From Flavobacterium dauae (GTDB lineage Bacteria; Bacteroidota; Bacteroidia; Flavobacteriales; Flavobacteriaceae), in assembly GCF_004151275.2 (NCBI RefSeq), contig NZ_CP130821.1:1798001-1862000 (forward strand): 64,000 nt of DNA, in the 5' to 3' direction. Every line of letters begins with the position of its first letter. The stretch's first letter is position 1. Below the pieces are notes generated by a model. That model saw nothing but the letters and a program-made list of their open reading frames with translations. It was not told where the DNA came from and did no database searches. Shown in pieces: positions 43,425 through 54,186 of the stretch. A program made the translations under genes and the position numbers.

Positions 43425-45299
43425 TTACTTTTTATTTTGATTTGTTTTTTGCTGTTGAGCCTGTTCCATCAACTCATCCATTTTGCGTTGGAATTTAGAT
43501 TTAGGCTTTTCTTTTGATTTGTTAGTTTCAATAATTGTTTTTACTTTATCTTCTGTAACAATCTTGTTTTTAATTACATACATAATACCAATAGTAATTA
43601 AATTCGATATAAAGTAATACAACGATAAACCAGATGCGTAATTGTTAAAGAAAAACAACATCATTACCGGCGAAATGTAAATCATAACTTTCATTAATTT
43701 ACTCATATCCGGCATACCTTCTTGTTGCGGAGTCATTGCTGCCTGATCGCCCGTTGTCATTTTCATATAAACAAACGTTGCCAAAGCTGCCAAAATCGGG
43801 AATAAAGCTACGTGGTTTCCATAAAAAGGAATTTTAAACGGTAAGGTGAACACGCTGTCGTAAGACGATAAATCGTCTGCCCAAAGGAATGCTTTTTGTC
43901 TTAAATCAAACGCCGAAGGGAAGAAACTGAACAATGCATAGAAAACCGGCAACTGAATAAACATTGGAATACAACCTGCCATTGGATTTACGCCGGCTTT
44001 GTTGTACAGTTTCATTGTTTCCTGTTGTTTTTTCATTGGGTCTTTTGCATACTTTTCATTGATTTCGGTTACTTCAGGGCGAATCAATTTCATTTTTGCC
44101 TGAGATACATACGATTTGTATTGAACCGGTGACATTATTAAACGGATTACAACTGTAAACAACACAATAGCAATTCCGTGTGGAATTAAATTTGTTAACA
44201 AAGTAAACAAAGGAATGATGATTAATTTGTTTAACCACCCAAAAATCCCCCAACCTAATGGCACAATCTCGTCTAAGTTTTTATCGTATTTGTTTAACAC
44301 GTTATAATCGGTAGGTCCCATATACAAATTCATATTGTATGTAAGTTCACCACCTTTATATTCTAACGGCAACACAGCTTCAAAATCTTTTAAATAAGCA
44401 TCGTCATTTTCTTCTTTTACTAAATTTTCCTGACTTAATTTTGCAGTTTTAATTGGAGTTTCCGTTAATAAAACCGATGTAAATAAATGTTGCTTAAATG
44501 CTACATAAGTTACCTCTTTTGCGTCTTCGGTAGTTGTTTTTGCAGGATTTAAATAATCGTCTTTACCACCATCGTATTCATAAACAATTTCGGCGTAACG
44601 GTTTTCGTAAGTATTTGATTTTTCGTTACGTGTTGCTTTTAACTGCCAAGCTAATTCTGCTGGTGTTGCTGTGTTAAGAACAGAACTTAATCCTACCGAT
44701 TTTATGCTTAAATCTAACATATAATCGTTTGGTTTCAGTACATAACGATATTCTAAATACGCAGTTTCTGATGTTTTTAATTTCATAGAAACTACTGTAT
44801 TTTCGCCTTCTTTTGTTAAAGTAGGCTCAAACAACAAGTTTTTTGTATTAAGAACGCGGTTGTCTTTTGTAGCGATTTTTAAATCTAATTTAGAATTATT
44901 GTTCGCAATGATTTTTACAAGATCTTCATTTTTGCTTGAAATTCTTTTTTGATTGTTAACCGTAGCTTCTTTAATATATCCGCCTTTGCTTGAAAAAACA
45001 ATTTTTAACACACCATTATCAACTTCAACGTCTTTAGCGTTTGCAACACTTGGCAACGTAGCACCGTATGCAAACGCTCCCAATTCACTCTTTAATTGTT
45101 CGTGAGCTAATGTATCGTTTTGTGCCGTTGCAGCCAATTGATCAATCGAAGTTTTAGCAGCCGTTTCGGTTTTAGCTGTTTCTTTTGTTTTATCGTCTTT
45201 TTTATCAGAAAACATATTTCCCGACATCATCCAAACTAATAAAACGGTAATTAAAGCCATTCCAATAAGGCTACTTTTGTCTAACTTTTTTTCTTCCAT
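43425..45299 (-). CDS. yidC: Membrane protein insertase YidC
   Basis: Inserts and folds inner-membrane proteins, alone or with Sec. N-terminal helix (about 9-29), a large periplasmic P1 domain (to about 350), and the conserved 60-kDa IMP domain with LNKLIIIPLFTLLTNLIPHGIAIVLFTVVIRLIMSP, YNKAGVNPMAGCIPMFIQLPVFYALFSFFPSAFDLR, and a Lys-rich C-terminal tail (about 590-624). The length of 624 aa matches Gram-negative YidC with its P1 domain. It begins 40 bases after pyrG and is probably in the same transcript. Confidence 0.97.
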   Translation of the reverse strand: MEEKKLDKSSLIGMALITVLLVWMMSGNMFSDKKDDKTKETAKTETAAKTSIDQLAATAQNDTLAHEQLKSELGAFAYGATLPSVANAKDVEVDNGVLKIVFSSKGGYIKEATVNNQKRISSKNEDLVKIIANNNSKLDLKIATKDNRVLNTKNLLFEPTLTKEGENTVVSMKLKTSETAYLEYRYVLKPNDYMLDLSIKSVGLSSVLNTATPAELAWQLKATRNEKSNTYENRYAEIVYEYDGGKDDYLNPAKTTTEDAKEVTYVAFKQHLFTSVLLTETPIKTAKLSQENLVKEENDDAYLKDFEAVLPLEYKGGELTYNMNLYMGPTDYNVLNKYDKNLDEIVPLGWGIFGWLNKLIIIPLFTLLTNLIPHGIAIVLFTVVIRLIMSPVQYKSYVSQAKMKLIRPEVTEINEKYAKDPMKKQQETMKLYNKAGVNPMAGCIPMFIQLPVFYALFSFFPSAFDLRQKAFLWADDLSSYDSVFTLPFKIPFYGNHVALFPILAALATFVYMKMTTGDQAAMTPQQEGMPDMSKLMKVMIYISPVMMLFFFNNYASGLSLYYFISNLITIGIMYVIKNKIVTEDKVKTIIETNKSKEKPKSKFQRKMDELMEQAQQQKTNQNKK

Positions 45300-45339
45300 T
45301 CTTGAGAAAATTTTTACTTTTTTAAATAGAGTAAGCGAA

Positions 45340-47028
<1,689 letters not shown>

Positions 47029-47051
47029 TTACTATTAACAATTATAACTAC

Positions 47052-47282
47052 TTACTCTTTTAAAAATTTATCTTTAATATTCCGAATTAAAACCTCTAAT
47101 CCGTTCAACTTAATTTCGTACATCATTGCTAATTGCTTACCCAACTTACCCGCCGGAAAACCTTTGTTTTTGTACCAAACATAATACGGTTCGGGTATGT
47201 CAACAAGAAAACGCCCTTTGTATTTACCAAAGGGCATTTTTGTATGTGCTAGTTCTATTAATTCTTTGTTTTGATCTTCCAT
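47052..47282 (-). CDS. DUF3820 family small protein
   Basis: A 76-residue protein matching DUF3820: MPFGKYKGRFLVDIPEPYYVWYKNKGFPAGKLGKQLA. The GKYKG...D.P..YV.W motif is also seen in exonuclease-associated domains, and a Pfam note on quorum-sensing-regulated virulence factor refers to this family; the function is unknown. It is a single gene; a near-match promoter (one base off TAnnTTTG) lies just upstream. Confidence 0.85.
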   Translation of the reverse strand: MEDQNKELIELAHTKMPFGKYKGRFLVDIPEPYYVWYKNKGFPAGKLGKQLAMMYEIKLNGLEVLIRNIKDKFLKE

Positions 47283-47369
47283 ATTACAGACAAAGCTTAA
47301 TGAATCAATATTTTATAAATATCTAAATTTATCAGAAAAATTATTATTAAAAACACTATTAATTCTAAC

Positions 47370-48179
47370 CTATTTTGAATACTCAATTTCAAGATCATCC
47401 TCTCTATCACTATAAATGTAAATAGGATAACCATCTTTGTTGTATTTATAACGATAATTAATTGTATCGTAAATATTTGTTTGGCCAATCGCTTTAGACA
47501 TATTATTAAATATAGAATTTGTTGCTCTTGTATTAAAAACTGAATAAAAAAACCATTGCGGCATATTTACATTTTTAAAAACGCCATTGGTATTTGCGAA
47601 ATAACTATAATTTACTTCTTGATTTCCTCCCTTTACCTTTATTTTTATAAGGTTCTTGTTACTATCATAGAAATATTCTCTTTTTAATCCATAGGTTAAA
47701 TTGTCTTCAAGTAATAAACCATTATTATCTATTGTCATTATATTATATCCGCTAACACTACCATTATTAGTTGCATAATCATAACGAATTGTATTTCCTG
47801 AATAAATAAATTTATAATAAATAGTGTCTTCATAAAACCACTCATCAAACTCTTTAATACTTACTATGGTATCATTAGAATATTTAATAAACATTTTTCG
47901 CAAATAATAAATATCTGATATCATATTTTGCTGAACAATTCTACCTTTATCGTCATATTTAAAGGTTTCATACCTTTTATAGTCTCTTGTAATTTTTATA
48001 GGTAGATTTGGTATGGATGAGTTATTATTACCACCCCCACTATTTCCACCTGAGTTATTTCCGGAACCGCCTCCGTTATTATTTCCATTCGGAGTTACAT
48101 TATCGTCTCCGTAATTTGCACAACTTTCTAAATTAATAAAGGTGATAGCAATAAAAACAAAAAATAAAAGTCTTTTCAT
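47370..48179 (-). CDS. Putative surface lipoprotein with Gly/Asn-rich linker
   Basis: A 269-residue protein. Signal MKRLLFFVFIAITFINLESC with the Cys at 20; the next residues ANYGDDNV carry acidic side chains. A Gly/Asn/Ser linker (about 28-58, NGNNNGGGSGNNSGGNSGGGNNN) leads to a domain with 'YKRYETFKYDDKGRIVQQNM' and 'YGLKREYFYDSNKNLIKIKV', reminiscent of the YD/RHS-like short repeats (DxxGR, DSNKNL) found in many Bacteroidota lipoproteins. No enzyme motif seen. It is alone between DUF3820 and osmC genes. Long low-complexity linkers usually hold a folded domain away from the membrane. Confidence 0.75.
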   Translation of the reverse strand: MKRLLFFVFIAITFINLESCANYGDDNVTPNGNNNGGGSGNNSGGNSGGGNNNSSIPNLPIKITRDYKRYETFKYDDKGRIVQQNMISDIYYLRKMFIKYSNDTIVSIKEFDEWFYEDTIYYKFIYSGNTIRYDYATNNGSVSGYNIMTIDNNGLLLEDNLTYGLKREYFYDSNKNLIKIKVKGGNQEVNYSYFANTNGVFKNVNMPQWFFYSVFNTRATNSIFNNMSKAIGQTNIYDTINYRYKYNKDGYPIYIYSDREDDLEIEYSK

Positions 48180-48277
48180 ATATTGAATTTTATTATAAAG
48201 TTAATGTTTTTTTTAACATAAAAAATACTATATGGTAACATATTATTCTTTAACACAGATAACACCTGATCATTTAT

Positions 48278-48682
48278 TCATTTCCAATTAAAACTAACCG
48301 TTTTTTTAATATCGGGATGCAAGCTTAAAAACACCGGGCAGGTCATTGCGGCACGTTCTAAAATGGTTTTCGATTTTTCATCAATAACCGCATTCATTTC
48401 AAACGAAACAATAATTTCACTGATTTTTCTGGGTTCTGCCTGCATTATTTTTGTTACTTCGGCAGTAGAATTCTCTATACCAATATCCATTGCCTTTGCT
48501 TTAATACCCATAATGCTAAACATACAGGTTGCCAGTGAATTTGCTACCATATCGGTTGGCGAAAAAGCTTCGCCTCGTCCGTGGTTATCGGTTGGTGCAT
48601 CGGTTAAAATGGTTGTTCCCGATTGTAAATGTGTTGATTCTGTTCTTAAATCGCCTTTATAAACTACTTTACTTGTACTCAT
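48278..48682 (-). CDS. OsmC-family peroxide-reducing protein
   Basis: OsmC/Ohr-fold thiol peroxidase of 134 aa, active on organic hydroperoxides. The two redox Cys are in NSLATCMFSIMGIKA (about residue 53) and RAAMTCPVFLSLHPDI (about residue 115), as in the family; the N-terminal strand and the PTDMVANSLATC helix are complete. It starts in a TAATG overlap with the LysM protein gene (they share one base at 48682), so it is translated right after that gene. No OhrR-type regulator is nearby. Confidence 0.9.
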   Translation of the reverse strand: MSTSKVVYKGDLRTESTHLQSGTTILTDAPTDNHGRGEAFSPTDMVANSLATCMFSIMGIKAKAMDIGIENSTAEVTKIMQAEPRKISEIIVSFEMNAVIDEKSKTILERAAMTCPVFLSLHPDIKKTVSFNWK

Positions 48683-50568
48683 TATTTTGCTTCTTTAATG
48701 GTTAAATCTTTATCGTAATACAAAATGTAAACTGCATTGTTATACACGCCGCCGTTTTCATTTATATAGGCAAATTTATTTTCGATTTGCTGTGATCCGT
48801 AATCAAAAATATTCGAATTTTCGTCAGATTCAAACATTCTTGTAATGATATCATAAGTTACATCGTAGCCGCGAGTTGCAAAACGACTTGGATTTTTCTT
48901 GTAAATGGTTCGATATTCTTGTGCAAACTTATCTTTTTTATTGGTATCTGAATCATTTGTAACCGACGGAAAAGTGTATTTTAAAGCGATTAAATCATTC
49001 ATCTGGATATCAGACGAATCTAAAACATCTAACTTTTCTAAAGTAACCAGTTGAATTTGATACTCTTTTTGCAATGATTTTAACGTACTGATTAACTCTA
49101 TCGTAGTTGTCAGCGAAGTAGCGTCGTAAACAATGTAATTCATTTCGGTTTCAGAAAGAAGATTTTTTAACACCGTTGGACTTACCTTTTCGTCAGTTTT
49201 TACGGTTAATGTTGTAATTGACGGATAATTATTAAAGTACGTTGCCGGTGTTTTTTTACCATCGGTAATTGCTACCATTCGTCCTTGTTTAGAAACCACA
49301 TATTCTAACAATTCACTTTTTACAATATCGGCATTAGGCATGGTGTGTACCTGTCGTGGATACGGTTTTCCTTTGTCGGTAGAAAGCGGCGAAACAATAA
49401 TGGTTTGTTGATTTTTAAACGATTCGGAAACGGCATCTACGTTTTTTTGAAAAAATGGACCAATAATTACATCGGTCGATGAAAAATCAAAATCGCTTTT
49501 TAAAGTACTTACATCTAATGCCCGATTGGTTTCTTTTGAATCGACAAACTGCACATTTAAATTATAATTTTTATCCTTTAAATGTTCAATTGCCAATTTA
49601 GCTCCCGAATAAAAATCGAGCGTCATATTCAAAAATACATTTTCTTTGATATTTTGATTGATCGACGGATTTGAAAAGTTGTTATTCGCTAAATTAAACG
49701 GCAATAAAAGCACTAATTCTTTCACCGATCCATCGTTTGGCAAAGTTAAATCAACTCCTTTTTTGGTATAATTTGGTGTTGCCACGGTTTTTGATTCGTT
49801 TAATTCGTCAAATCCAACAACTAAGGTTGCACCTTCTTTTAAACCATTTTTTAAATCAGGATTCCATTGCAACAATTGTTCTTGTGAAACATTATTGGTT
49901 TTTGCAATATTATAAATGGTTTCCTTTGGCTGAACAACAATTTTGCGGCTTTTAACTTCTTTTACCTTTAAAGGTTTGTTTTTATATTCATCAATAAAAA
50001 CAGTTTCATTTTTATTAATAGTAACCGGAATGTTAACAGATTGCCCTACTTTTAAACCGTTTTGTTGCAAACCCGGATTTAATTCGTACAAAACCGAAAC
50101 GGTGGTATTGTTTTTAACCGCAATACCGTAAATGGTTTCGCCTTTTTCAACAATAATGGTTGAAGCATTTGGTTTTCCTGTTGTCTGTGGAATATTATTT
50201 ATTGCTGTTGTTTCGGTTAAATTTAACTGTTGCCCAATTTTTAATCCATATTCTTTTAATCCAGGATTTAAATCGTACAGCTTTTCAATAGCGATATTAT
50301 ATTGTTTAGCAATACCATACACCGTTTCTTTAGGTTTTACCGTATGTTGAATATTACTTGTGGTAGGAATTTTTAAAACCTGATTTTCACTAAGTCCGTC
50401 AACAGCTTCCGGGTTCAGTAAAAACAACACATTATTGGTAGTATTATATTTTTTTGCAATTTGCGTAATGGTTTCGCCTTTGGCAACTACGTGCGTTTTT
50501 GTAATTGTTTGTGCAAACGGAATGGATACACAAAATAAAGTGGATAATGTAAAGAATATTTTTTTCAT
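48682..50568 (-). CDS. Periplasmic LysM protein with a type I periplasmic-binding-protein-like domain
   Basis: A 628-residue exported protein; signal peptide 1-19 (ends FAQ). Four LysM domains follow (about 24-67, 73-118, 138-185 and 206-255), with motifs such as VAKGETITQIAKKYNTTNNVLFLLNPE, VKPKETVYGIAKQYNI and VEKGETIYGIAVKNNTTVSVLYELNPG, which bind peptidoglycan. The C-terminal part (about 290-625, LVLLLPFNLANNNF... to GYDVTYDIITRMFES) resembles the LivJ/ANF-receptor fold of amino-acid ABC binding proteins. No ABC permease lies nearby. The stop overlaps the osmC start (TAATG). Confidence 0.85.
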   Translation of the reverse strand: MKKIFFTLSTLFCVSIPFAQTITKTHVVAKGETITQIAKKYNTTNNVLFLLNPEAVDGLSENQVLKIPTTSNIQHTVKPKETVYGIAKQYNIAIEKLYDLNPGLKEYGLKIGQQLNLTETTAINNIPQTTGKPNASTIIVEKGETIYGIAVKNNTTVSVLYELNPGLQQNGLKVGQSVNIPVTINKNETVFIDEYKNKPLKVKEVKSRKIVVQPKETIYNIAKTNNVSQEQLLQWNPDLKNGLKEGATLVVGFDELNESKTVATPNYTKKGVDLTLPNDGSVKELVLLLPFNLANNNFSNPSINQNIKENVFLNMTLDFYSGAKLAIEHLKDKNYNLNVQFVDSKETNRALDVSTLKSDFDFSSTDVIIGPFFQKNVDAVSESFKNQQTIIVSPLSTDKGKPYPRQVHTMPNADIVKSELLEYVVSKQGRMVAITDGKKTPATYFNNYPSITTLTVKTDEKVSPTVLKNLLSETEMNYIVYDATSLTTTIELISTLKSLQKEYQIQLVTLEKLDVLDSSDIQMNDLIALKYTFPSVTNDSDTNKKDKFAQEYRTIYKKNPSRFATRGYDVTYDIITRMFESDENSNIFDYGSQQIENKFAYINENGGVYNNAVYILYYDKDLTIKEAK

Positions 50569-50573
50569 AGTAA

Positions 50574-50581
50574 CAAATATA
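50574..50581 (-). promoter_or_regulatory. Bacteroidota -7 element (TATATTTG) five bases before the LysM gene ATG
   Basis: On the minus strand TATATTTG is separated from the start ATG by only TTACT. The consensus predicts transcription to begin at or within a few bases of the A of the ATG, so the mRNA could be leaderless. No good -33 TTG was seen. Confidence 0.55.
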
Positions 50582-50691
50582 AAAACAAAAATCGTTGATT
50601 TTATGTCGTTTCCAAAATATTATGTCGTTAATTGCAGTTTATAAATACGTTTTTTGTGTAAAATACATAATAACTAATTCAAAAATATTGA

Positions 50692-51570
50692 TTAAAACCG
50701 CCAAGCTAAAATTCGACTTTTTTTATTGCCTTGAGCCATATCAATTACCTTAATTTCTTTGGTTGATTTTTTTAGCTGTATTTGTAACGGTTTTAAATGA
50801 TATTCTTTAGATATTAAACTTGTAAACCAGCCAACCTGTTTTTTATACAGCATACTTTCTGTTATATAGTTCAGCACAAACGATAATTCGCCACCATTAC
50901 ACCACAGTTCATTGCTTTTGCCCGAAAAATTATTAGTTAGTTTTAAGGTTTTTCGTTTATCTAATCCTTTTAATTTGCGAATGGTTTGTGCTTCGGCTTC
51001 TTTCTTCGATTTAAAAAACGGCGGATTGCACATTACCGCATCAAAATAATCATCTTTAGTAATGATTCCTGAAAGTATTTTTTTAGTATCCGATTGAAGT
51101 CGTAACGAAATTTTTGAAGTAAAATGTGCATTTTTACTGATAATTTCTTGAGCTGTTTCTATTGATTTTGGTTCGATATCGGTTGCAACAAAATTCCAAT
51201 GATAAACCGAAGCTCCAATTAACGGATATACCAAACTTGCACCTGTTCCAATATCTAAAATAGTAGTTTTATTAGCATTATCAGTATTCAACAAATCGGC
51301 TAAATAATGAATATAATCGGCACGGCCCGGAATTGGCGGTGTCAAATTTTGATTGGGAATTTCCCAATAATCCACATTATAAAAATGTAGCAACAAGGCT
51401 TTATTTAAAAAATAAACTGCTTTTGGGTTGGCAAATAAAATTGTATCAGTTCCTTCGCAATTTTTTACAATGAATTGTTTTAATTCGGGAACTTTTACAG
51501 TTAATTCCTGAAAGTTATAAGGTTTGTTGTGAAAACTGCGAGGGTGCAATTTATCTTTTGAATGATTCAT
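50692..51570 (-). CDS. rlmF: 23S rRNA (adenine-N6) methyltransferase RlmF
   Basis: Methylates A1618 of 23S rRNA (E. coli numbering). A 292-residue Rossmann MTase: N-terminal LHPRSFHNKPYNFQELTVKVPELKQFIV, the SAM site ILDIGTGASLVYPLIGA, the acidic residue VATDIEPKSI, and the catalytic CNPPFF motif typical of N6-adenine methyltransferases. The SILAWR(F)-like C-terminus (KSRILAWRF) is the RlmF ending. It is preceded on its strand by the menC cluster 14 bases away (the HDTY membrane gene), so it is likely cotranscribed with it. Confidence 0.93.
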   Translation of the reverse strand: MNHSKDKLHPRSFHNKPYNFQELTVKVPELKQFIVKNCEGTDTILFANPKAVYFLNKALLLHFYNVDYWEIPNQNLTPPIPGRADYIHYLADLLNTDNANKTTILDIGTGASLVYPLIGASVYHWNFVATDIEPKSIETAQEIISKNAHFTSKISLRLQSDTKKILSGIITKDDYFDAVMCNPPFFKSKKEAEAQTIRKLKGLDKRKTLKLTNNFSGKSNELWCNGGELSFVLNYITESMLYKKQVGWFTSLISKEYHLKPLQIQLKKSTKEIKVIDMAQGNKKSRILAWRF

Positions 51571-51584
51571 ATTTTTTAAAAAAA

Positions 51585-51986
51585 TTATTTCTTTCTATTC
51601 AAAACAGAGAATATCAAGTTAATTGTAGGAATTAAAACACTACCCAAAAAGGTTATAGCAATACCTATATTAAACCATATTAAATTACCATAATTACTTT
51701 CGAAATTCAAAAGAAATAATAATATTGAAAGAAAAATAAACACAAACAAAAAATGCAGTTTTATGAGTAATGAATAAAGTTGTAAGTTCAGTTTTTCAAT
51801 TATCAAATACAATAATCCTTGAAATAACACAAAAAAAGATGTTACTATAAATAAGTGCAAATTTGATATTACCAAATAAGTATCATGAATATTTATATCA
51901 ATAGTAGAATTTAAACCTGCAGAGAAAACTACTGATATTAAGAAATAAACTATTGCTATAATTGCAAAAAAATAAGATGCTTTCAT
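51585..51986 (-). CDS. Small four-helix membrane protein with a cytochrome-oxidase-subunit-I-like HDTY segment
   Basis: A 133-residue protein with hydrophobic segments at about 5-22, 42-64, 74-94 and 104-127. Between the first two lies IDINIHDTYLVISNLHLFIVTSFFVLFQGLLYL (HDTY at 34-37). This resembles the 'HDTYYVVAHFHYV' region of cytochrome oxidase subunit I, where two His in helix X bind heme; here the first of these is Asn (S-N-L-H) and the second His is kept. The rest of subunit I is absent. It sits between menC and rlmF. Whether it binds heme is unknown; it may be an evolutionary relative or a chance likeness. Confidence 0.6.
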   Translation of the reverse strand: MKASYFFAIIAIVYFLISVVFSAGLNSTIDINIHDTYLVISNLHLFIVTSFFVLFQGLLYLIIEKLNLQLYSLLIKLHFLFVFIFLSILLFLLNFESNYGNLIWFNIGIAITFLGSVLIPTINLIFSVLNRKK

Positions 51987-52014
51987 ATTTGTTAAAGTTT
52001 TTTATACTTAAAAC

Positions 52015-53073
52015 CTAATTAACTTCTAATTGATTTATTATTTTTTCCGAAAGAATTTTTTTTGAATCATCATACCACAAATGTCCGTTTTTTACATATA
52101 AGTTAGTTTCAAAATTATTGGTAAACAAACCTCCGGTTCCTAAGCCTTGTGGCATATTATTTTCTAAAGTAAACGTCCATTGGGCAATAGCATTTAATCC
52201 AATATTACTTTCTAAAGCAGATGTTACCCACCAACCGATGTTTAATTTTTCGGCAATTTTAATCCATTCTTGCGAACCTTTAAAACCACCAACCAAACTG
52301 GGCTTTAAAATGATGTATTGTGGACGTATTTTTTGCAATAGATTTTCTTTATCGCTGTAATTTATCACTCCAATTAACTCTTCGTCTAATGCTATTGGAA
52401 TTGGAGTTTTTTCACACAACCCTGCCATACTGTCATATTGCTTTTGTTTAACAGGTTGTTCAATACTATGTAATTTATAACCAGACAGTTGTTTTATTTT
52501 GCTTAAAGCATCAGTAGAGTTAAATCCGCCATTAGCATCAACCCTAATTTCGATCATTTCGGGCGAAAAATCTTTTCTGATTCCTGCTATTAAATTCAAT
52601 TCTTCTTTAAAATCAATGGCTCCGATTTTGATTTTTATACAGTTAAATCCGTTTGCAATTTTATCAACAATTTGTTGTCTCATAAATTCAGGTGAACCCA
52701 TCCAAACCAAACCGTTAATTGGTATCGCTTTTGTACTTTCGGTAAATCTGGAAGGAAACAAAACAAATGGATTATTACTTTGCAGCGATAAAAATGCTTG
52801 TTCAACTCCAAACTGTATCGACGGCCATTCTCTTAGTTCATTCCATAGAGCATCAACCCCTAATTCAATATGATCACACACCCATTGCAATTTGTCCGAA
52901 TAATCCAATTTATCATCATAACTCAATCCTTTAAACAAACCGCACTCACCTATCCCCTTTTTGCCGTTTTCTTCTATAATTAAAAAATATGTTTCTTTAG
53001 TAGTTAACACACCACGTGAAGTGCCAGATGGCTGTTTAAAGTTTAATATGTACTTTTTATATGTTGCTTTCAT
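52015..53073 (-). CDS. menC: o-Succinylbenzoate synthase
   Basis: Enolase-superfamily enzyme that forms o-succinylbenzoate in menaquinone synthesis. The acid/base Lys pair is in CIKIKIGAIDF (K-x-K), metal ligands are in RVDANGGF, IEQPVK and LDEE, and the second Lys in ILKPSLVGGF; the WVTSALESNIGL region is that of OSBS. The dipeptide epimerases share this fold, but the nearby menA and the lack of other peptide genes support OSBS. Length (352 aa) normal. It is followed by the HDTY membrane protein gene after a 28-base gap. Confidence 0.9.
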   Translation of the reverse strand: MKATYKKYILNFKQPSGTSRGVLTTKETYFLIIEENGKKGIGECGLFKGLSYDDKLDYSDKLQWVCDHIELGVDALWNELREWPSIQFGVEQAFLSLQSNNPFVLFPSRFTESTKAIPINGLVWMGSPEFMRQQIVDKIANGFNCIKIKIGAIDFKEELNLIAGIRKDFSPEMIEIRVDANGGFNSTDALSKIKQLSGYKLHSIEQPVKQKQYDSMAGLCEKTPIPIALDEELIGVINYSDKENLLQKIRPQYIILKPSLVGGFKGSQEWIKIAEKLNIGWWVTSALESNIGLNAIAQWTFTLENNMPQGLGTGGLFTNNFETNLYVKNGHLWYDDSKKILSEKIINQLEVN

Positions 53074-53102
53074 TTTATTTTTTAGTTTTAAGTAATCAGT
53101 TT

Positions 53103-53381
53103 TTAGTTAGCAGTTTTTTCTAATTTAAAAAAAATCCCAGTTAATATAGATGCACATATATATCCTAAAAGTATAGGAAGTTCATCATTCAGTCCAAAAG
53201 TCGTTAAAAACGTAAGAATAACACCTATTGCTGCTATTATAATTAATATTATTTTTGAGTAAATTATAGCCACAGTTTCTTTTTTAAGGAAATAAAAAAA
53301 CAAATCACTTAAAAAAGGTGCAATCAACAAAGTTGCAAACCAATGTTTAAATAAATAATTCCATTGCATTTGTGGTTTCAT
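53103..53381 (-). CDS. Small membrane protein of unknown function
   Basis: A 92-residue, highly hydrophobic protein with about three membrane helices (roughly 14-32, 41-60 and 67-86). Between the first two lies the KKETVAIIY segment. No motif identifies it. It lies 29 bases before menC on the same strand and may be cotranscribed. Start chosen at the first ATG; MQWNYLF is an alternative three codons later. Confidence 0.55.
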   Translation of the reverse strand: MKPQMQWNYLFKHWFATLLIAPFLSDLFFYFLKKETVAIIYSKIILIIIAAIGVILTFLTTFGLNDELPILLGYICASILTGIFFKLEKTAN

Positions 53382-53469
53382 AAGTACAAAATTTTTAGAT
53401 TCACTTATTTATCAAACTAAACTTGTTTCATTTTCTCAAATAATGAGATTCCAAAACAAGTTCGGAATG

Positions 53470-53502
53470 AAAAAAGACGAAAATATTTTCGTCTTTTTTT
53501 TA
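53470..53502 (-). terminator. Terminator of the UPF0173 hydrolase gene
   Basis: AAAAAAGACGAAAAT and ATTTTCGTCTTTTTT form a long stem immediately after the stop codon at 53505; minus-strand T tract follows. It ends the unit running from the PH-domain genes. Confidence 0.9.
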
Positions 53503-53504
53503 GT

Positions 53505-54182
53505 TTATATCTCTATTGATTCGCCAACAGGCAGTAAAATCAATTCTTTATTTTTATTTGTAAATTTTTGTTTGGCACTTTCGTGATCAATTTTAATGTA
53601 TCCAAAAGTATCGTAATGATACCCCAAAACTTTATTCACGTTTAAAAATTCGGCTGCAATGGCCGCATCATCCACATCCATAGTAAAGTTGCTTCCGATT
53701 GGCAAAACCGCTAAATCTAACGGATTTTTCATAGGAATTAACTTCATATCATACGTTAATGCGGTATCGCCGGCAATGTAAATGTTTTTTCCTTCGGCTT
53801 CAATCACAAAACCTCCGGGTTGTCCGCCATAAGATCCATCGGGAAAACTGCTTGAGTGAATCGCGTTGACATATTTTACTTTTCCAAAGTCAAAATCCCA
53901 TGTACCACCGTGGTTCATAGGATGCGTTTTAAAACCTTTGTTTTCGTAATATCCTGCAATTTCGGCATTTGAAACAATGATAGCATCGGTGTTTTTGGCA
54001 ATGGTTTCCACATCTAAAATGTGATCGCCGTGTGCGTGCGTAATTAAAATATAATTGGCCTTTAAGGCGTTAATATCAATGTGTTTTGCCAGTTCGTTAG
54101 CCGAAATAAAAGGATCTACAATAATATTTTTTCCGTTTATTTCGATGCTTAATGATGCGTGTCCGTAATAAGTTATTTTCAT
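53505..54182 (-). CDS. UPF0173-type metallo-hydrolase (metallo-beta-lactamase fold)
   Basis: A 225-residue hydrolase with the metal motif THAHGDH (H-x-H-x-D-H at about 48-53), VDPF at the start, AGDTALTYDMKL (second metal Asp) and GYHYDTF near the end: the layout of the UPF0173 (YtkL) metal-dependent hydrolases. Length and the MKITYYGHAS start match. The substrate is unknown. Four bases separate it from menA, and it ends at a strong terminator, so it belongs to the same unit. Confidence 0.92.
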   Translation of the reverse strand: MKITYYGHASLSIEINGKNIIVDPFISANELAKHIDINALKANYILITHAHGDHILDVETIAKNTDAIIVSNAEIAGYYENKGFKTHPMNHGGTWDFDFGKVKYVNAIHSSSFPDGSYGGQPGGFVIEAEGKNIYIAGDTALTYDMKLIPMKNPLDLAVLPIGSNFTMDVDDAAIAAEFLNVNKVLGYHYDTFGYIKIDHESAKQKFTNKNKELILLPVGESIEI

Positions 54183-54186
54183 AATT

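Noticed and set aside
47297..47488. 63-codon frame on the minus strand
   Set aside because: It overlaps the 3' end of the Gly/Asn-linker lipoprotein gene in another frame and is almost only Ile, Leu, Lys and Asn; a compositional artefact.
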